NCBI GenBank assembly: GCA_947630845.1
Contig: CANRJB010000017.1
Location: 1-57,192 of the forward strand
DNA from: an uncultured Clostridia bacterium
Lineage (GTDB): Bacteria; Bacillota; Clostridia; Oscillospirales; Ruminococcaceae
Reading direction: 5' to 3'
Length of the DNA: 57,192 nucleotides
The position numbers were made by a program, and so were the translations under genes. Shown piece after piece: positions 17,739-26,182 of the stretch (the first letter of the stretch is position 1; each line of letters starts with the position of its first letter). The notes beneath the pieces were generated by a model, which saw only the letters and a program-made list of their open reading frames with translations, was not told where the DNA came from and did not search any database.

Positions 17739-17767
17739 ATTATACACTATTTTTTCATCGCTTGCAA
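17739..17767 (-). promoter_or_regulatory. Sigma-A promoter of the ABC-MoxR-DUF58 operon
   Basis: On the minus strand TTGCAA (17767-17762), a 17-bp spacer and TATAAT (17744-17739), about 35 bp before the first start codon at 17704. Confidence 0.85.
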
Positions 17768-17843
17768 CTGTTTTACAAAAAATATATTCGTGACAGTTGT
17801 TTTTGTGAACGAATTTTGGATAAAAAAATTGTGCAGAAGGTCT

Positions 17844-17873
17844 ATGACATTTTTTCTGGAATTATGGTATACT
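17844..17873 (+). promoter_or_regulatory. Probable promoter of the CarD-like gene
   Basis: ATGACA (17844-17849), an 18-bp spacer and TATACT (17868-17873). The leader to the ATG at 18125 would be about 245 nt and consists almost entirely of palindromic repeat units. Confidence 0.55.
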
Positions 17874-17879
17874 ATAATT

Positions 17880-18091
17880 AGTACTGATTTTCTGCCATCC
17901 CATCACAAACAGATGAAATGACAGAGAGACAGTATCATACCGATCCTTTTCATTCCGATAGACAAAATCTATCGGAATTTAGTTGCTGAAAGCAGCGTTA
18001 AGGTTGGTAGAAGATGGCGATTGACGAAGTCAATTGCAGCCTGCACAGCAGGCGTTCCCTGACAATCTGATGTCGAGCAGATCGTCAAGGA
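17880..18091. repeat. Cluster of three palindromic repeat units
   Basis: Three units lie in series: AGTACTGATTTTCTGCCATCC (17879-17899) with a loose partner near 17915-17925; ATTCCGATAGA / TCTATCGGAAT (17952-17978, 11-bp stem); and TCCCTGACAATCTG with CAGATCGTCAAGGA (18055-18091, two mismatches). Between the last two lies GCCTGCACAGCAGGC and a small hairpin ATTGACGAAGTCAAT, modules that also follow the unit at 46148 in related form. The block forms the 5' leader of the CarD-like gene. Confidence 0.65.
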
Positions 18092-18124
18092 TTGGTATCA
18101 GTATTTATGCAAGGAGGGAGTCGA

Positions 18125-18637
18125 ATGGAAATGCAGATCAATGATTATGTCATGTACCGAAGTACAGGTGTCTGCCGTTTTTTAGGCGAGAAATCACAAA
18201 GTCCGGACGGTGAGACGGAGATCCTGTACTATAAGCTGAAACCCATGAATGACCAGAATTCTACATACTATATCCCTGTCAGGAATGCTGACAGCAAGTT
18301 GCGTCCCCTGATGACACGTGATGAAGTGTTGGCACTGATCGACACCATCCCGAAAACAGAAGAGGACAATATCTGGACAGACAACCGGCGTGAGCGCAGA
18401 GAATTATATTCCAAGATTCTGCGCAGTGATGACCAGTTCGCCATGATGCGTATGATCTCCTCTCTCTATTTCCGGAAGCTGTCCTCTGAAGAGACTGGCA
18501 AGCGTTTTTCATCCATGGACGAAACTGCCATGAAAAATGCGGAAAACCTGATGTTGCAGGAGATAGGGATCGTGCTGGGACTGGAACCGGAGGATGTCCG
18601 GAAATTCATTGACGAACGTGTCCAGCAGAGGGGATGA
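18125..18637 (+). CDS. CarD/CdnL-family transcription regulator
   Basis: 170 residues from ATG 18125, chosen because AAGGAGGGA lies directly upstream. The N-terminal 60 residues match the CarD/CdnL/TRCF RNA-polymerase-interacting domain (INDYVMYRSTGVCRFLGE, then YYKLKPMNDQNSTYYIPV). The remainder is helical, as in CdnL proteins. The family binds the RNA polymerase beta subunit and stabilises promoter complexes; many Firmicutes carry several paralogues with unclear roles. The gene stands alone, flanked on both sides by palindromic repeats. Confidence 0.82.
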   Translation: MEMQINDYVMYRSTGVCRFLGEKSQSPDGETEILYYKLKPMNDQNSTYYIPVRNADSKLRPLMTRDEVLALIDTIPKTEEDNIWTDNRRERRELYSKILRSDDQFAMMRMISSLYFRKLSSEETGKRFSSMDETAMKNAENLMLQEIGIVLGLEPEDVRKFIDERVQQRG

Positions 18638-18648
18638 GGTGCAACAAT

Positions 18649-18786
18649 TCCCATCTTCCATTCTTCAATTGAAATCTGATGATGGGACAATATCTGCCGT
18701 GTTCCTCTGCGATCGGCTGTGCTGTCTCACATCATCCTGAATGCCGCTTACAGCAACTCATTCCGATAGACTTGTCTATTGGAATG
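18649..18786. repeat. Palindromic repeat units after the CarD-like gene
   Basis: One unit pairs TCCCATC (18649-18655) with GATGGGA (18681-18687) around a TTCAATTGAA palindrome. A second pairs CATTCCGATAGAC (18759-18771) with GTCTATTGGAATG (18774-18786), a 13-bp stem with one G-U pair. The sequence round the second, read on the minus strand (ATGATACCG... GAGTTGCTG), parallels the unit at 17952. Confidence 0.65.
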
Positions 18787-18810
18787 AAAAAACGGTATCA
18801 TGAAAGCAAA

Positions 18811-18838
18811 TTCCCCCTGATGCATCCATCAGGGGGAA
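18811..18838 (-). terminator. Terminator of the M23 peptidase gene
   Basis: TTCCCCCTGATG and CATCAGGGGGAA form a 12-bp stem with a 4-nt loop, just beyond the M23 stop codon on the minus strand. A short T-rich tract follows. Confidence 0.75.
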
Positions 18839-18842
18839 AGCT

Positions 18843-19607
18843 TTATTGGACAAGATAGCCGGCAGGGTCAACATAGGCATCTCCCTGCATGACCTCAAAA
18901 TGCAGATGAGATTCCATAGCACTCTCCACATCTGCCGTGCCGCCAACTACACCAATGACATCAGTGATAATGACCTCATCACCCTCCATGACATTCAGTC
19001 CGGCATTCAGACCACAGTACCGGGACGTATAGCCGTTATCGTGGTCGATGGTGACACAGATACCCCAGAGCGCATCCTCCTCTATCTTCGACACAACACC
19101 TGCCTCCATGGGATAGACGTTTTCTCCGATGGCTGCGGCAATGTCCATACCGTTGTGGGTCTGCCAGACACCGGTGGTAGATGACTTCACCAGTTCACCG
19201 GCGGAAAAAGGCTGAAGAACATTGCCCTCAATCGGAAAATGCTTTGCCGTTCTGGCAAGGGCAATAGTCTCAACAACAGTCTCTGCCTCCGTCGGCGCAG
19301 GAGTGGACGGTGCATAGATAACTGCTGCCTGACGAGTCTCGGGATACGTTTCCTCGGCTGACATGTTCTGGGACGGCTTGGATTCCTTTGGTCTTACAGC
19401 TTGTGTCTCCTTGGGCAGGTCGGTCTCCGGCATGACTGCCGGGAGCTGTTCATCCAGTACGGAGCTGAGGTCAAGTGTAATGTCCTTGGCTGTCTGTGTA
19501 TAGGCAAACCAACAGGATGCACCGATCATTGCCGCACACAGCAGCATGACTAACATCAGACTCAGCCGTCCGGTTTTTTTCTTGGTTCCACTGTAGAATT
19601 CTTTCAC
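18843..19607 (-). CDS. Membrane-anchored M23 metallopeptidase
   Basis: 254 residues from GTG 19607, chosen because GGAGGTG lies seven bases upstream (a further GTG overlaps that site). One membrane anchor (about 18-40) is followed by a Pro/Glu/Thr-rich stem (to about 125) and an M23 (LytM/peptidase M23) domain to the end. The zinc ligands are present: His and Asp in HNGMDIA and His in HLHFEV. Such enzymes cut peptidoglycan peptides outside the membrane. The short anchored form recalls SpoIIQ-like proteins of sporulating Clostridia, but that link is weak. Confidence 0.85.
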   Translation of the reverse strand: MKEFYSGTKKKTGRLSLMLVMLLCAAMIGASCWFAYTQTAKDITLDLSSVLDEQLPAVMPETDLPKETQAVRPKESKPSQNMSAEETYPETRQAAVIYAPSTPAPTEAETVVETIALARTAKHFPIEGNVLQPFSAGELVKSSTTGVWQTHNGMDIAAAIGENVYPMEAGVVSKIEEDALWGICVTIDHDNGYTSRYCGLNAGLNVMEGDEVIITDVIGVVGGTADVESAMESHLHFEVMQGDAYVDPAGYLVQ

Positions 19608-19717
19608 AGATAACACCTCCGGTGATAGGATTGTCCGTTATCTGCGGAATATTCATGCAGATACAACAAAATTATCAAAAAAGCTGCCCTCCGTTTCTTC
19701 CGGAGCGCAGCAGGCAT

Positions 19718-19753
19718 TCCCTGACAATCTGATGTCTGTCAGATTGTCAGGGA
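19718..19753. repeat. Intergenic palindromic repeat, TCCCTGACAATCTGA type
   Basis: A perfect 15-bp inverted repeat around TGTCTG, flanked by GCGCAGCAGGCAT on the left and TTTGTATCAG on the right. It matches the unit at 3511 in reverse orientation. It lies between the binding-lipoprotein stop codon and the M23 gene. Confidence 0.75.
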
Positions 19754-19759
19754 TTTGTA

Positions 19760-21022
19760 TCAGAAGCCCGTTATTCCCTGTTGGACAGCCTCTTCAATGC
19801 GGTAATTGTCCATCATCTCCACACAGCCTGTCACGTCCGTATTGCCCCGGAACATGCTGTCAAAGGCAAGTACCACATCATCTCCGCTGTAACCGATGAT
19901 CCTTGAAGATGCAGTGGACACACGCTGATTGGCTTTGATCGAGCTTTCGGCATCCGTCACCATCTGTGACTGGATGTTGGTTGTCTGTCCGACGAAACAG
20001 TTGACTGTGGCAATGCCATCAAATGCGATGTTGTAATGCTCCGGCTCTGCACAGAATGCCAGAAATTCCAGTGCCGCATCTTTATTGCTGCTCTTTTTGT
20101 TCACCATCATCATGTTGAGGTTGCCGCCCTCATAGGTGCCGCCGTCGACGGTATTCATGAAAACGGGCATCAGCGCAAAATCATCCACTGTATAGGTTCC
20201 GTTCTCTGGCAGATCGGTGTAGAACCATGTATCCCAGATAAATGTCATCACTGCATCGCCCGATGCCATCTTCGTTCCAATCTCATTCCACCCGACGTTC
20301 AGAAAATCCGAACCGAACCAGCCTTTCTCTGCCGCATCGGAAATCCATTGCACCATGTTGTGGATCTCCGGAATATCAGCATAGGTGATCTCATTTCTGT
20401 TGATTTTTTCCAATACGGACGGATCATCCGCAAAAATCGGATCCATGCCGAACTGCGGCATCCATGCACATCCGTTTGCCGGCCAGCAGATCGGTGTATA
20501 GCCCGTGTCTGCAAGCACCTGACAGATCGTGTCAAATTCTGCCTGTGTCGTTGCTGGTTTCATCCCCAACCCGTCCATGATCGTCTTGTTATAATAGCAT
20601 CCGGACACTGAATTCTCCCAGAAGGGCAGTCCGAGCAAATTTCCGTCCGCATCCAGACAATATGCCTTCGCCCCCTCCGACAACTCGCTCACCCAGCTCT
20701 GGTCATTGAGATAGCAGAAATTTTCATCTACATTGAACCGGTTCAGATCGGCATTGTTGAAGTGCAGGAACACATCCGGCACATCACCTGCCTCAAATTT
20801 CGCACTCGCTATGCTCTCGTATTCTGTGTCCTCATAGGCAATGATCCGGAGCTTGTTGCCGGTCTCCTCCTCATATTGCTGAAAAATACTCGTCATATAG
20901 CTTTTGTTCAGGTCGCTCTGTTTGCCCATAATAGAAAGTGTGATGTCGTTTCTGTCACTGTTGCTGCATCCGGTCAGGCACAGGATCGCCGTCAGCGGCA
21001 GGAGTATTGCTCTTTTTCTCAT
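19760..21022 (-). CDS. Extracellular solute-binding lipoprotein (sugar type)
   Basis: 420 residues. Lipoprotein signal with lipobox LTGC (Cys19), then a family 1 solute-binding fold like carbohydrate ABC transporter receptors (ITLSIMGKQSDLNKSYM near 27; WPANGCAWMPQFGMDP and WDTWFYTDLPENGTY typical of sugar-binding members). No permease or ATPase gene is nearby. Instead its ATG overlaps the stop of a hybrid histidine kinase by 4 bp (ATGA), so the two are translationally coupled. The natural reading is a membrane-tethered ligand receptor that serves the kinase, though it could also feed an unlinked transporter. Confidence 0.85.
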   Translation of the reverse strand: MRKRAILLPLTAILCLTGCSNSDRNDITLSIMGKQSDLNKSYMTSIFQQYEEETGNKLRIIAYEDTEYESIASAKFEAGDVPDVFLHFNNADLNRFNVDENFCYLNDQSWVSELSEGAKAYCLDADGNLLGLPFWENSVSGCYYNKTIMDGLGMKPATTQAEFDTICQVLADTGYTPICWPANGCAWMPQFGMDPIFADDPSVLEKINRNEITYADIPEIHNMVQWISDAAEKGWFGSDFLNVGWNEIGTKMASGDAVMTFIWDTWFYTDLPENGTYTVDDFALMPVFMNTVDGGTYEGGNLNMMMVNKKSSNKDAALEFLAFCAEPEHYNIAFDGIATVNCFVGQTTNIQSQMVTDAESSIKANQRVSTASSRIIGYSGDDVVLAFDSMFRGNTDVTGCVEMMDNYRIEEAVQQGITGF

Positions 21023-23946
21023 GTGTGATCACCCTTTCCTTCCGTATACAGCAGCCTGCTCACCAGCTCACGTACTGCTGTCATATTGATCGGTTTTGCA
21101 AGATGTCCGTTCATACCGGCATCTATTGCATTCCGTACATCCTCTGCAAAGGTATTGGCAGTCATCGCAGCGATCGGTATGGTCTTTGCCTCCGGATGGG
21201 CAGAAGAACGTATTTGTCTGGTCGCTTCATAGCCGTTCATGACCGGCATCTGCACATCCATCAGGATCATGTCAAAATGTCCCGGCTGTGAATGCAGGAA
21301 CAGCTCTGCGGCATCCTGTCCATTGACAGCGACCTCACACTTTGCGCCCTCCATATGCAGCATCTCCGTCAGGATCTCAGCATTCAGCTCATTGTCCTCT
21401 GCCACAAGGAACAGTTTCCCCTTCATGACTCCCTCCGGTACAAACGCAGTCTCCTGCTGCTGTGTCTGATCACTGAACAGCGGGCGTATCGTCTGCCAGA
21501 AGGTGGACACAAAGAAGGGCTTCGCAAGGAACGCATTGATGCCCGAAGCCTTTGCCTCTTCCTCAATTTCGCTCCAGTCGTAAGAAGTCAGCACAAGGAT
21601 GGGGACATCTGCTTTGACCTGTTCCCGAATCCTTCGTGCGGTTTCCATGCCGTTCATCCCCGGCATTTTCCAGTCAAGCAGAATGACATGAAAGTCCTCA
21701 TGCTGCTCATGCGCTCTGACAGCCTTTTCCACTGCCGCTGCACCGGATGTCACACAGGTGACCTCCACACCGGAATCACGCATCAGCTCCTGTATATCAT
21801 GGCAGATCTCCTCCTCATCATCTGCCACAAGCAATCTGGACACCTTGTGGAGATACCATTTCTCCTTCTGCTCTGGTTCAGGCAGTGTAAAGGACAACTC
21901 AACAGTAAATGTACTCCCCACACCAGTCTCGCTCTCCACATGGATAATGCCGCCCATCAGTTCTACCAGATTCTTAGTGATTGCCATTCCAAGACCTGTG
22001 CCCTGTATCTTGTTGGTGATGGAGCTGTTCTCACGGCTGAACGGAGCAAAGATATGCTGCTGAAATTCCTCACTCATACCCATGCCGTTGTCCTGCACAA
22101 CAAAACGCAGCTTTACAAACTGCTTTGCAGGGTTCGGCAGCTCGCTTATAGTGAATGTGATCTTGCCGCCGACCTGCGTATACTTGATGGCATTGGACAG
22201 CAGATTGATCAGAATCTGGTTCAGGCGCAGCTTGTCGCCAATGAGTTCCTCATGCAGCGTACCCTGCACATAGATGCGGAAGGTCTGCTCCTTTGCCTTT
22301 GCCTGCGGATCAAGGATGATGTGCAGCTCCTCAAACAGCTCCGGCAGGCTGAATTTGTCCACATTGAGAGAGGTCTTTCCGCTCTCGATCTTGCTCATAT
22401 CAAGCACATCATTGATAAGACTGAGCAGATGATTGCTGGAAGCTGTGATTTTGCGTGTATACTCCCGGACTTTCTCCGGCTTATCGGCATCTTTCTCCAA
22501 CAACACGGAAAAGCCGACAATCGCATTCATCGGTGTGCGGATATCATGGGACATATTGGAGAGGAAGCTGCTCTTTGCTTCATTGGCACTGCGTGCGATC
22601 GCAAGTGCCTCTTGCAGATCCTGATTCATCTTCTGGTCCCGTGTACGATCAGACAGGACGATGATATACTTTGCCACGTCCTGAATGTCCATGTGATAGG
22701 CAGTGATCCTATACCAACGGCGTTCGCCGGTATTCTGGTTCATGTATTCATGTTCCCGGAACACACTGCCCTGAACAGGAATCTTCTCCAGCTCCGCCTT
22801 CAAGATAATGACTTCGTCGCCCACGACACATTCTTCCATGATACGAATATTCTTCTTTGCTGACTCGGCTGATATTCCGAGCAGGCGTTCGATATTGGGG
22901 CTGACATAGTCCACATGAAAGCAATCATGGTCAAGCATGATAAAAATGTCATCGACTGTATTTGACAGCACATCAAACATGCGCTCCCGGTATTGCAGTT
23001 CGAGCCTGCTGCGGCGATTCTGACTGCGGCCACGGATGATGACAACAACGAACAGGGACACCCCGACCAGCAGAAAGAGCAAAAGCAATATATTGGCTGT
23101 CATTTTCTGCACTGAGAGAAAGCCTGCGCTCATCGTATCCTCCGGCACAACGCTCAACAGTACATAATTCTGATAGCCGACCGGCATGTAGAGAATGCAT
23201 TGGCTGACATCACCGATGTTGCATTGCAGCAGTCCGGATGTTTCGTTTTCCCAGTCGTTCCGGACATCTTCAAGTTCCTCATCCGTCAGATCGGTTGCGG
23301 CATTCAGATATACCAGATAATTTTCAAACACATTGCCGCCCGTCTGCGTGGAGAGCAGCACGCTGCCGTCCTCATGCATGACAAAACATTTTGCCTTGCC
23401 GGAAAAAGCGTCCACATTGAGCGAATCCGCCAGATCGGCATTGGTGTAAGTAATGGCAATGGCATCGTAATCAAAGCCACGATATGTTCCATGTATTGCC
23501 GGTACTGCAAATACGATGAGTTCATTCCGGTCAATGGAGATACCGTCCATGACAGGCTGGCGTTTCTGCATCAGCTCATCCCACAAGGTAAGCTCCGCAG
23601 TAATCACAGAACCGTCCGGTGCCATGCATGTCCTGTCCGCACCGATAAAATAAAATTCCGAAAAGCCCCACTTTTCCTTCTTTTCCTCCATAAATTCCGG
23701 AACGCTGTCCTCGTTGTCAACAAGCACAAGGTAGTCGCTCCAGTTCTCAAGCAGTCCCCAGTTGCGCTCTATAAAGATGCCGAACGAGCGGTTCACCTGA
23801 CCGTAGATCTCCTTCAGATGACTCGTGCTGTCCTCATATATCCTGTCTGCAATAAACCGAAAATAGAGACATCCCGTCACTACTGCGATCACGCCGACAA
23901 TGCACATCCAGAAGGGCAGGAATATCTTGCCGAACCATTTTTTCAT
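21019..23946 (-). CDS. Hybrid sensor histidine kinase with two receiver domains
   Basis: 975 residues. Membrane helices near 8-29 and 284-306 enclose a roughly 250-residue extracellular sensor region. A PAS domain follows (about 320-440), then the H-box with His467 (MSHDIRTP), the ATPase region with N-box NLLSNAIKY and G-boxes DNGMGM and GTGLGM (about 575-665), and two receivers with Asp758 (ILLDWKMP) and Asp897 (ILMDVQMP). There is no HPt domain and no DNA-binding partner nearby, so output must run through an unlinked protein. Co-translated with the binding lipoprotein at 19760. Promoter at 24032-24060. Confidence 0.92.
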   Translation of the reverse strand: MKKWFGKIFLPFWMCIVGVIAVVTGCLYFRFIADRIYEDSTSHLKEIYGQVNRSFGIFIERNWGLLENWSDYLVLVDNEDSVPEFMEEKKEKWGFSEFYFIGADRTCMAPDGSVITAELTLWDELMQKRQPVMDGISIDRNELIVFAVPAIHGTYRGFDYDAIAITYTNADLADSLNVDAFSGKAKCFVMHEDGSVLLSTQTGGNVFENYLVYLNAATDLTDEELEDVRNDWENETSGLLQCNIGDVSQCILYMPVGYQNYVLLSVVPEDTMSAGFLSVQKMTANILLLLFLLVGVSLFVVVIIRGRSQNRRSRLELQYRERMFDVLSNTVDDIFIMLDHDCFHVDYVSPNIERLLGISAESAKKNIRIMEECVVGDEVIILKAELEKIPVQGSVFREHEYMNQNTGERRWYRITAYHMDIQDVAKYIIVLSDRTRDQKMNQDLQEALAIARSANEAKSSFLSNMSHDIRTPMNAIVGFSVLLEKDADKPEKVREYTRKITASSNHLLSLINDVLDMSKIESGKTSLNVDKFSLPELFEELHIILDPQAKAKEQTFRIYVQGTLHEELIGDKLRLNQILINLLSNAIKYTQVGGKITFTISELPNPAKQFVKLRFVVQDNGMGMSEEFQQHIFAPFSRENSSITNKIQGTGLGMAITKNLVELMGGIIHVESETGVGSTFTVELSFTLPEPEQKEKWYLHKVSRLLVADDEEEICHDIQELMRDSGVEVTCVTSGAAAVEKAVRAHEQHEDFHVILLDWKMPGMNGMETARRIREQVKADVPILVLTSYDWSEIEEEAKASGINAFLAKPFFVSTFWQTIRPLFSDQTQQQETAFVPEGVMKGKLFLVAEDNELNAEILTEMLHMEGAKCEVAVNGQDAAELFLHSQPGHFDMILMDVQMPVMNGYEATRQIRSSAHPEAKTIPIAAMTANTFAEDVRNAIDAGMNGHLAKPINMTAVRELVSRLLYTEGKGDHT

Positions 23947-24031
23947 CTGTCTGCCAAACTCCTATCAAAAGCCTGCTGCATACATTTCCGGATCGTATGC
24001 AGGGGCATAAGAATATACTACTAATATCTTT

Positions 24032-24060
24032 ATTATACCATAAGATCTTGCTTTTGTCTA
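24032..24060 (-). promoter_or_regulatory. Sigma-A promoter of the hybrid kinase operon
   Basis: On the minus strand TAGACA (24060-24055), a 17-bp spacer and TATAAT (24037-24032), about 85 bp before the kinase start. Confidence 0.8.
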
Positions 24061-24122
24061 CCATATTCTATGAATTTTTCCAGAGATTTTTCTGCCGTTC
24101 ATACGAATTCACTCTCGGTCTA

Positions 24123-24151
24123 TTGACTTTTTCAGCAGAATATGGTATACT
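24123..24151 (+). promoter_or_regulatory. Sigma-A promoter of tyrS
   Basis: TTGACT (24123-24128), a 17-bp spacer and TATACT (24146-24151), 37 bp before the tyrS ATG. The leader is too short for a T-box. Confidence 0.85.
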
Positions 24152-24188
24152 GTTCATACAATGAAAATTAGGATAAGGAGCTATAAAA

Positions 24189-25406
24189 ATGACCGTTTTT
24201 GAGGAATTGCAGAGACGTGGGCTGATCGCACAACTTACCGATGAAGAGGAGATCAAGGAGCTTATCAACTCCGGCAAGGCAATTTTTTACATTGGCTTTG
24301 ACCCGACGGCAGACAGCCTGCATGTCGGACATTTTATGGCACTGTGCCTGATGAAACGTCTCCAGATGGCAGGAAACAAGCCCATTGTCTTGTTGGGCGG
24401 CGGTACAGGCATGATCGGCGACCCGTCTGGCAAGAGCGATATGCGCAAGATGCTCACACCGGAAACCATCCAGCATAACGTTGACTGTTTCAAGAAACAG
24501 ATGAGCCGGTTCATTGATTTTTCGGATGGCAAGGCTATTGCTGTCAACAATGCCGACTGGCTGCTTGATCTGAATTATGTTGACCTGCTGCGTGAGGTAG
24601 GAGTCCATTTTTCTGTCAACCGCATGTTGTCCCATGAGTGCTACAAGCAGAGATGGGAAAAGGGGCTGACATTTTTTGAGCTGAATTACATGATCATGCA
24701 GAGCTATGACTTCTATCGTTTGTTTCAGGATTATGGCTGCAACATGCAGTTCGGCGGCGATGACCAGTGGGCAAACATGCTCGGCGGAACGGAATTGATA
24801 CGCCGCAAACTCGGCAAGGATGCCTATGCCATGACCATTACCCTCCTGCTCAATTCGGAGGGCAAAAAGATGGGCAAGACAGAAAGAGGTGCTGTATGGC
24901 TTGACCCCGAAAAGACCAGTCCCTATGACTTCTTCCAGTACTGGCGCAATGTTGCAGATGCGGATGTCATCAAATGTCTGAAGATGCTGACCTTTGTTCC
25001 CATTGAACAGATCGAAGAAATGGAACAGCACATGGAAGGTGCAGAATTCAACAAGGCAAAGGAGCTGCTTGCCTACGAGCTGACAGCACTGGTACACGGC
25101 GAAGAGGAAGCAAAGAAAGCACTCGATGCCGCAAAGGCAGTATTCGGCGGCAGCGGTTCTTCTGAAAATATGCCTTCCACGGAAATTTTAGCAGAAAAGT
25201 TGACGGACGGTGCGATCGATATTCTGTCTCTGCTGACAGAATGTGCCCTTGCCCCGACCAAATCCGAAGCAAGACGGCTTGTCCAGCAGGGCGGCATCAG
25301 CATTGACGGAAAAAAAGTCACTGACCCCAAGGCAATGATCGCCATAGACGGTGAATTGATTCTCAAAAAGGGCAAAAAAGTTTTCCACAAGGTCACAAAA
25401 GCCTAA
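24189..25406 (+). CDS. tyrS: Tyrosyl-tRNA synthetase
   Basis: 405 residues, a class I enzyme charging tRNA-Tyr. The HIGH motif appears as HVGH (45-48), the KMSKS motif as KMGKT (227-231), and FGGDDQW (188-194) is the family's active-site segment. An S4 RNA-binding domain closes the protein (about 345-405: ARRLVQQGGISIDGKKV). ATG 24189 follows AAGGAG. Single-gene unit with its own promoter and terminator, and no T-box. Confidence 0.95.
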   Translation: MTVFEELQRRGLIAQLTDEEEIKELINSGKAIFYIGFDPTADSLHVGHFMALCLMKRLQMAGNKPIVLLGGGTGMIGDPSGKSDMRKMLTPETIQHNVDCFKKQMSRFIDFSDGKAIAVNNADWLLDLNYVDLLREVGVHFSVNRMLSHECYKQRWEKGLTFFELNYMIMQSYDFYRLFQDYGCNMQFGGDDQWANMLGGTELIRRKLGKDAYAMTITLLLNSEGKKMGKTERGAVWLDPEKTSPYDFFQYWRNVADADVIKCLKMLTFVPIEQIEEMEQHMEGAEFNKAKELLAYELTALVHGEEEAKKALDAAKAVFGGSGSSENMPSTEILAEKLTDGAIDILSLLTECALAPTKSEARRLVQQGGISIDGKKVTDPKAMIAIDGELILKKGKKVFHKVTKA

Positions 25407-25412
25407 AATCAG

Positions 25413-25444
25413 CGGCATCCGGAAATTCCGGATGCCGTTTTTTA
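25413..25444. terminator. Terminator of tyrS
   Basis: CGGCATCCGGAA and TTCCGGATGCCG form a 12-bp stem with a one-base centre, followed by TTTTTTT. It lies between converging tyrS and the last gene of the lar unit and may serve both. Confidence 0.9.
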
Positions 25445-25446
25445 GA

Positions 25447-26166
25447 TCATGTACAGTTCTCTGCCATATATTTTTCAGCAACTTCTGACATCGCTTCGAC
25501 CTTGATCCGTATGCCGTCCAGATCTGCGGCGGTAGCATCATATTCCGTGCTTGTCAGTGCATACATATACTCGGAAAAGTAGGAATTGAGTTTTGACAAT
25601 TCGATCAGGATAGCAGTGATCTTATCCCGTTTCTCTATACAATAGGCTTCGGTGTTGAAATTGTCAAATCTGCAAAAGAATAATTCATTATGCAGCATTT
25701 TCAGCTTTGCACAGAATATGGCTTCTATATCCTGAAATAGTGTATCAGTTTGAAACGACAAATGCAGTTGTTTCTGTTTTGCGCAGTTGTCATAATAACG
25801 ATTCAGTTCTCTGACTATTGCCTTTCGATATTCACATATCAGCTCCGTCAGCGGTTTTCCGTTTAAGTATTCGGCTGTGTTCTTCAGAATGCCCAGAATC
25901 ATTGCAGCAGGCGGTTTGAAATTATTACCCGGGAAGGCTAAATGCTGTGCTATTGGAATTCTGTATTGTTTTAATGAAATACTCTCTCCGCTATCTGTTC
26001 TATAGGTTTCATAATACGATGGCTGCAATTTCTCCTTATAAGTCTGAACATTACGGCTGCTTGGAAAATGTTTCAATTCCCATTGTTTCAGCTGTTCCAC
26101 TACTTTTTCGATTTCATTTTGTTTCTTTGGTTCCGAATGTCTGAAAAATGCAGAAAATAATCCCAT
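25447..26166 (-). CDS. Hypothetical soluble protein
   Basis: 239 residues from ATG 26166, which has AGGAGGT seven bases upstream; a long in-frame extension would overlap larC and lacks a ribosome site. No recognised domain. Sequence is charged and helical, with no signal peptide or membrane helix (MGLFSAFFRHSEPKKQN at the start, a Lys/Glu-rich helix to about 45, then Gln/Tyr-rich helices). It begins 16 bp after larC in the same direction, so it probably rides on the lar transcript, but nothing in the protein points to nickel or lactate. Confidence 0.7.
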   Translation of the reverse strand: MGLFSAFFRHSEPKKQNEIEKVVEQLKQWELKHFPSSRNVQTYKEKLQPSYYETYRTDSGESISLKQYRIPIAQHLAFPGNNFKPPAAMILGILKNTAEYLNGKPLTELICEYRKAIVRELNRYYDNCAKQKQLHLSFQTDTLFQDIEAIFCAKLKMLHNELFFCRFDNFNTEAYCIEKRDKITAILIELSKLNSYFSEYMYALTSTEYDATAADLDGIRIKVEAMSEVAEKYMAENCT

Positions 26167-26182
26167 AGCTGACCTCCTGATC

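Noticed and set aside
19760-21022. Part of a complete sugar ABC transporter
   Set aside because: No permease or ATPase gene is adjacent; the only coupled gene is the kinase.
21292-22863. A 523-codon plus-strand frame inside the hybrid kinase gene
   Set aside because: It lies opposite the conserved kinase and receiver domains and has no ribosome site or recognisable domain.
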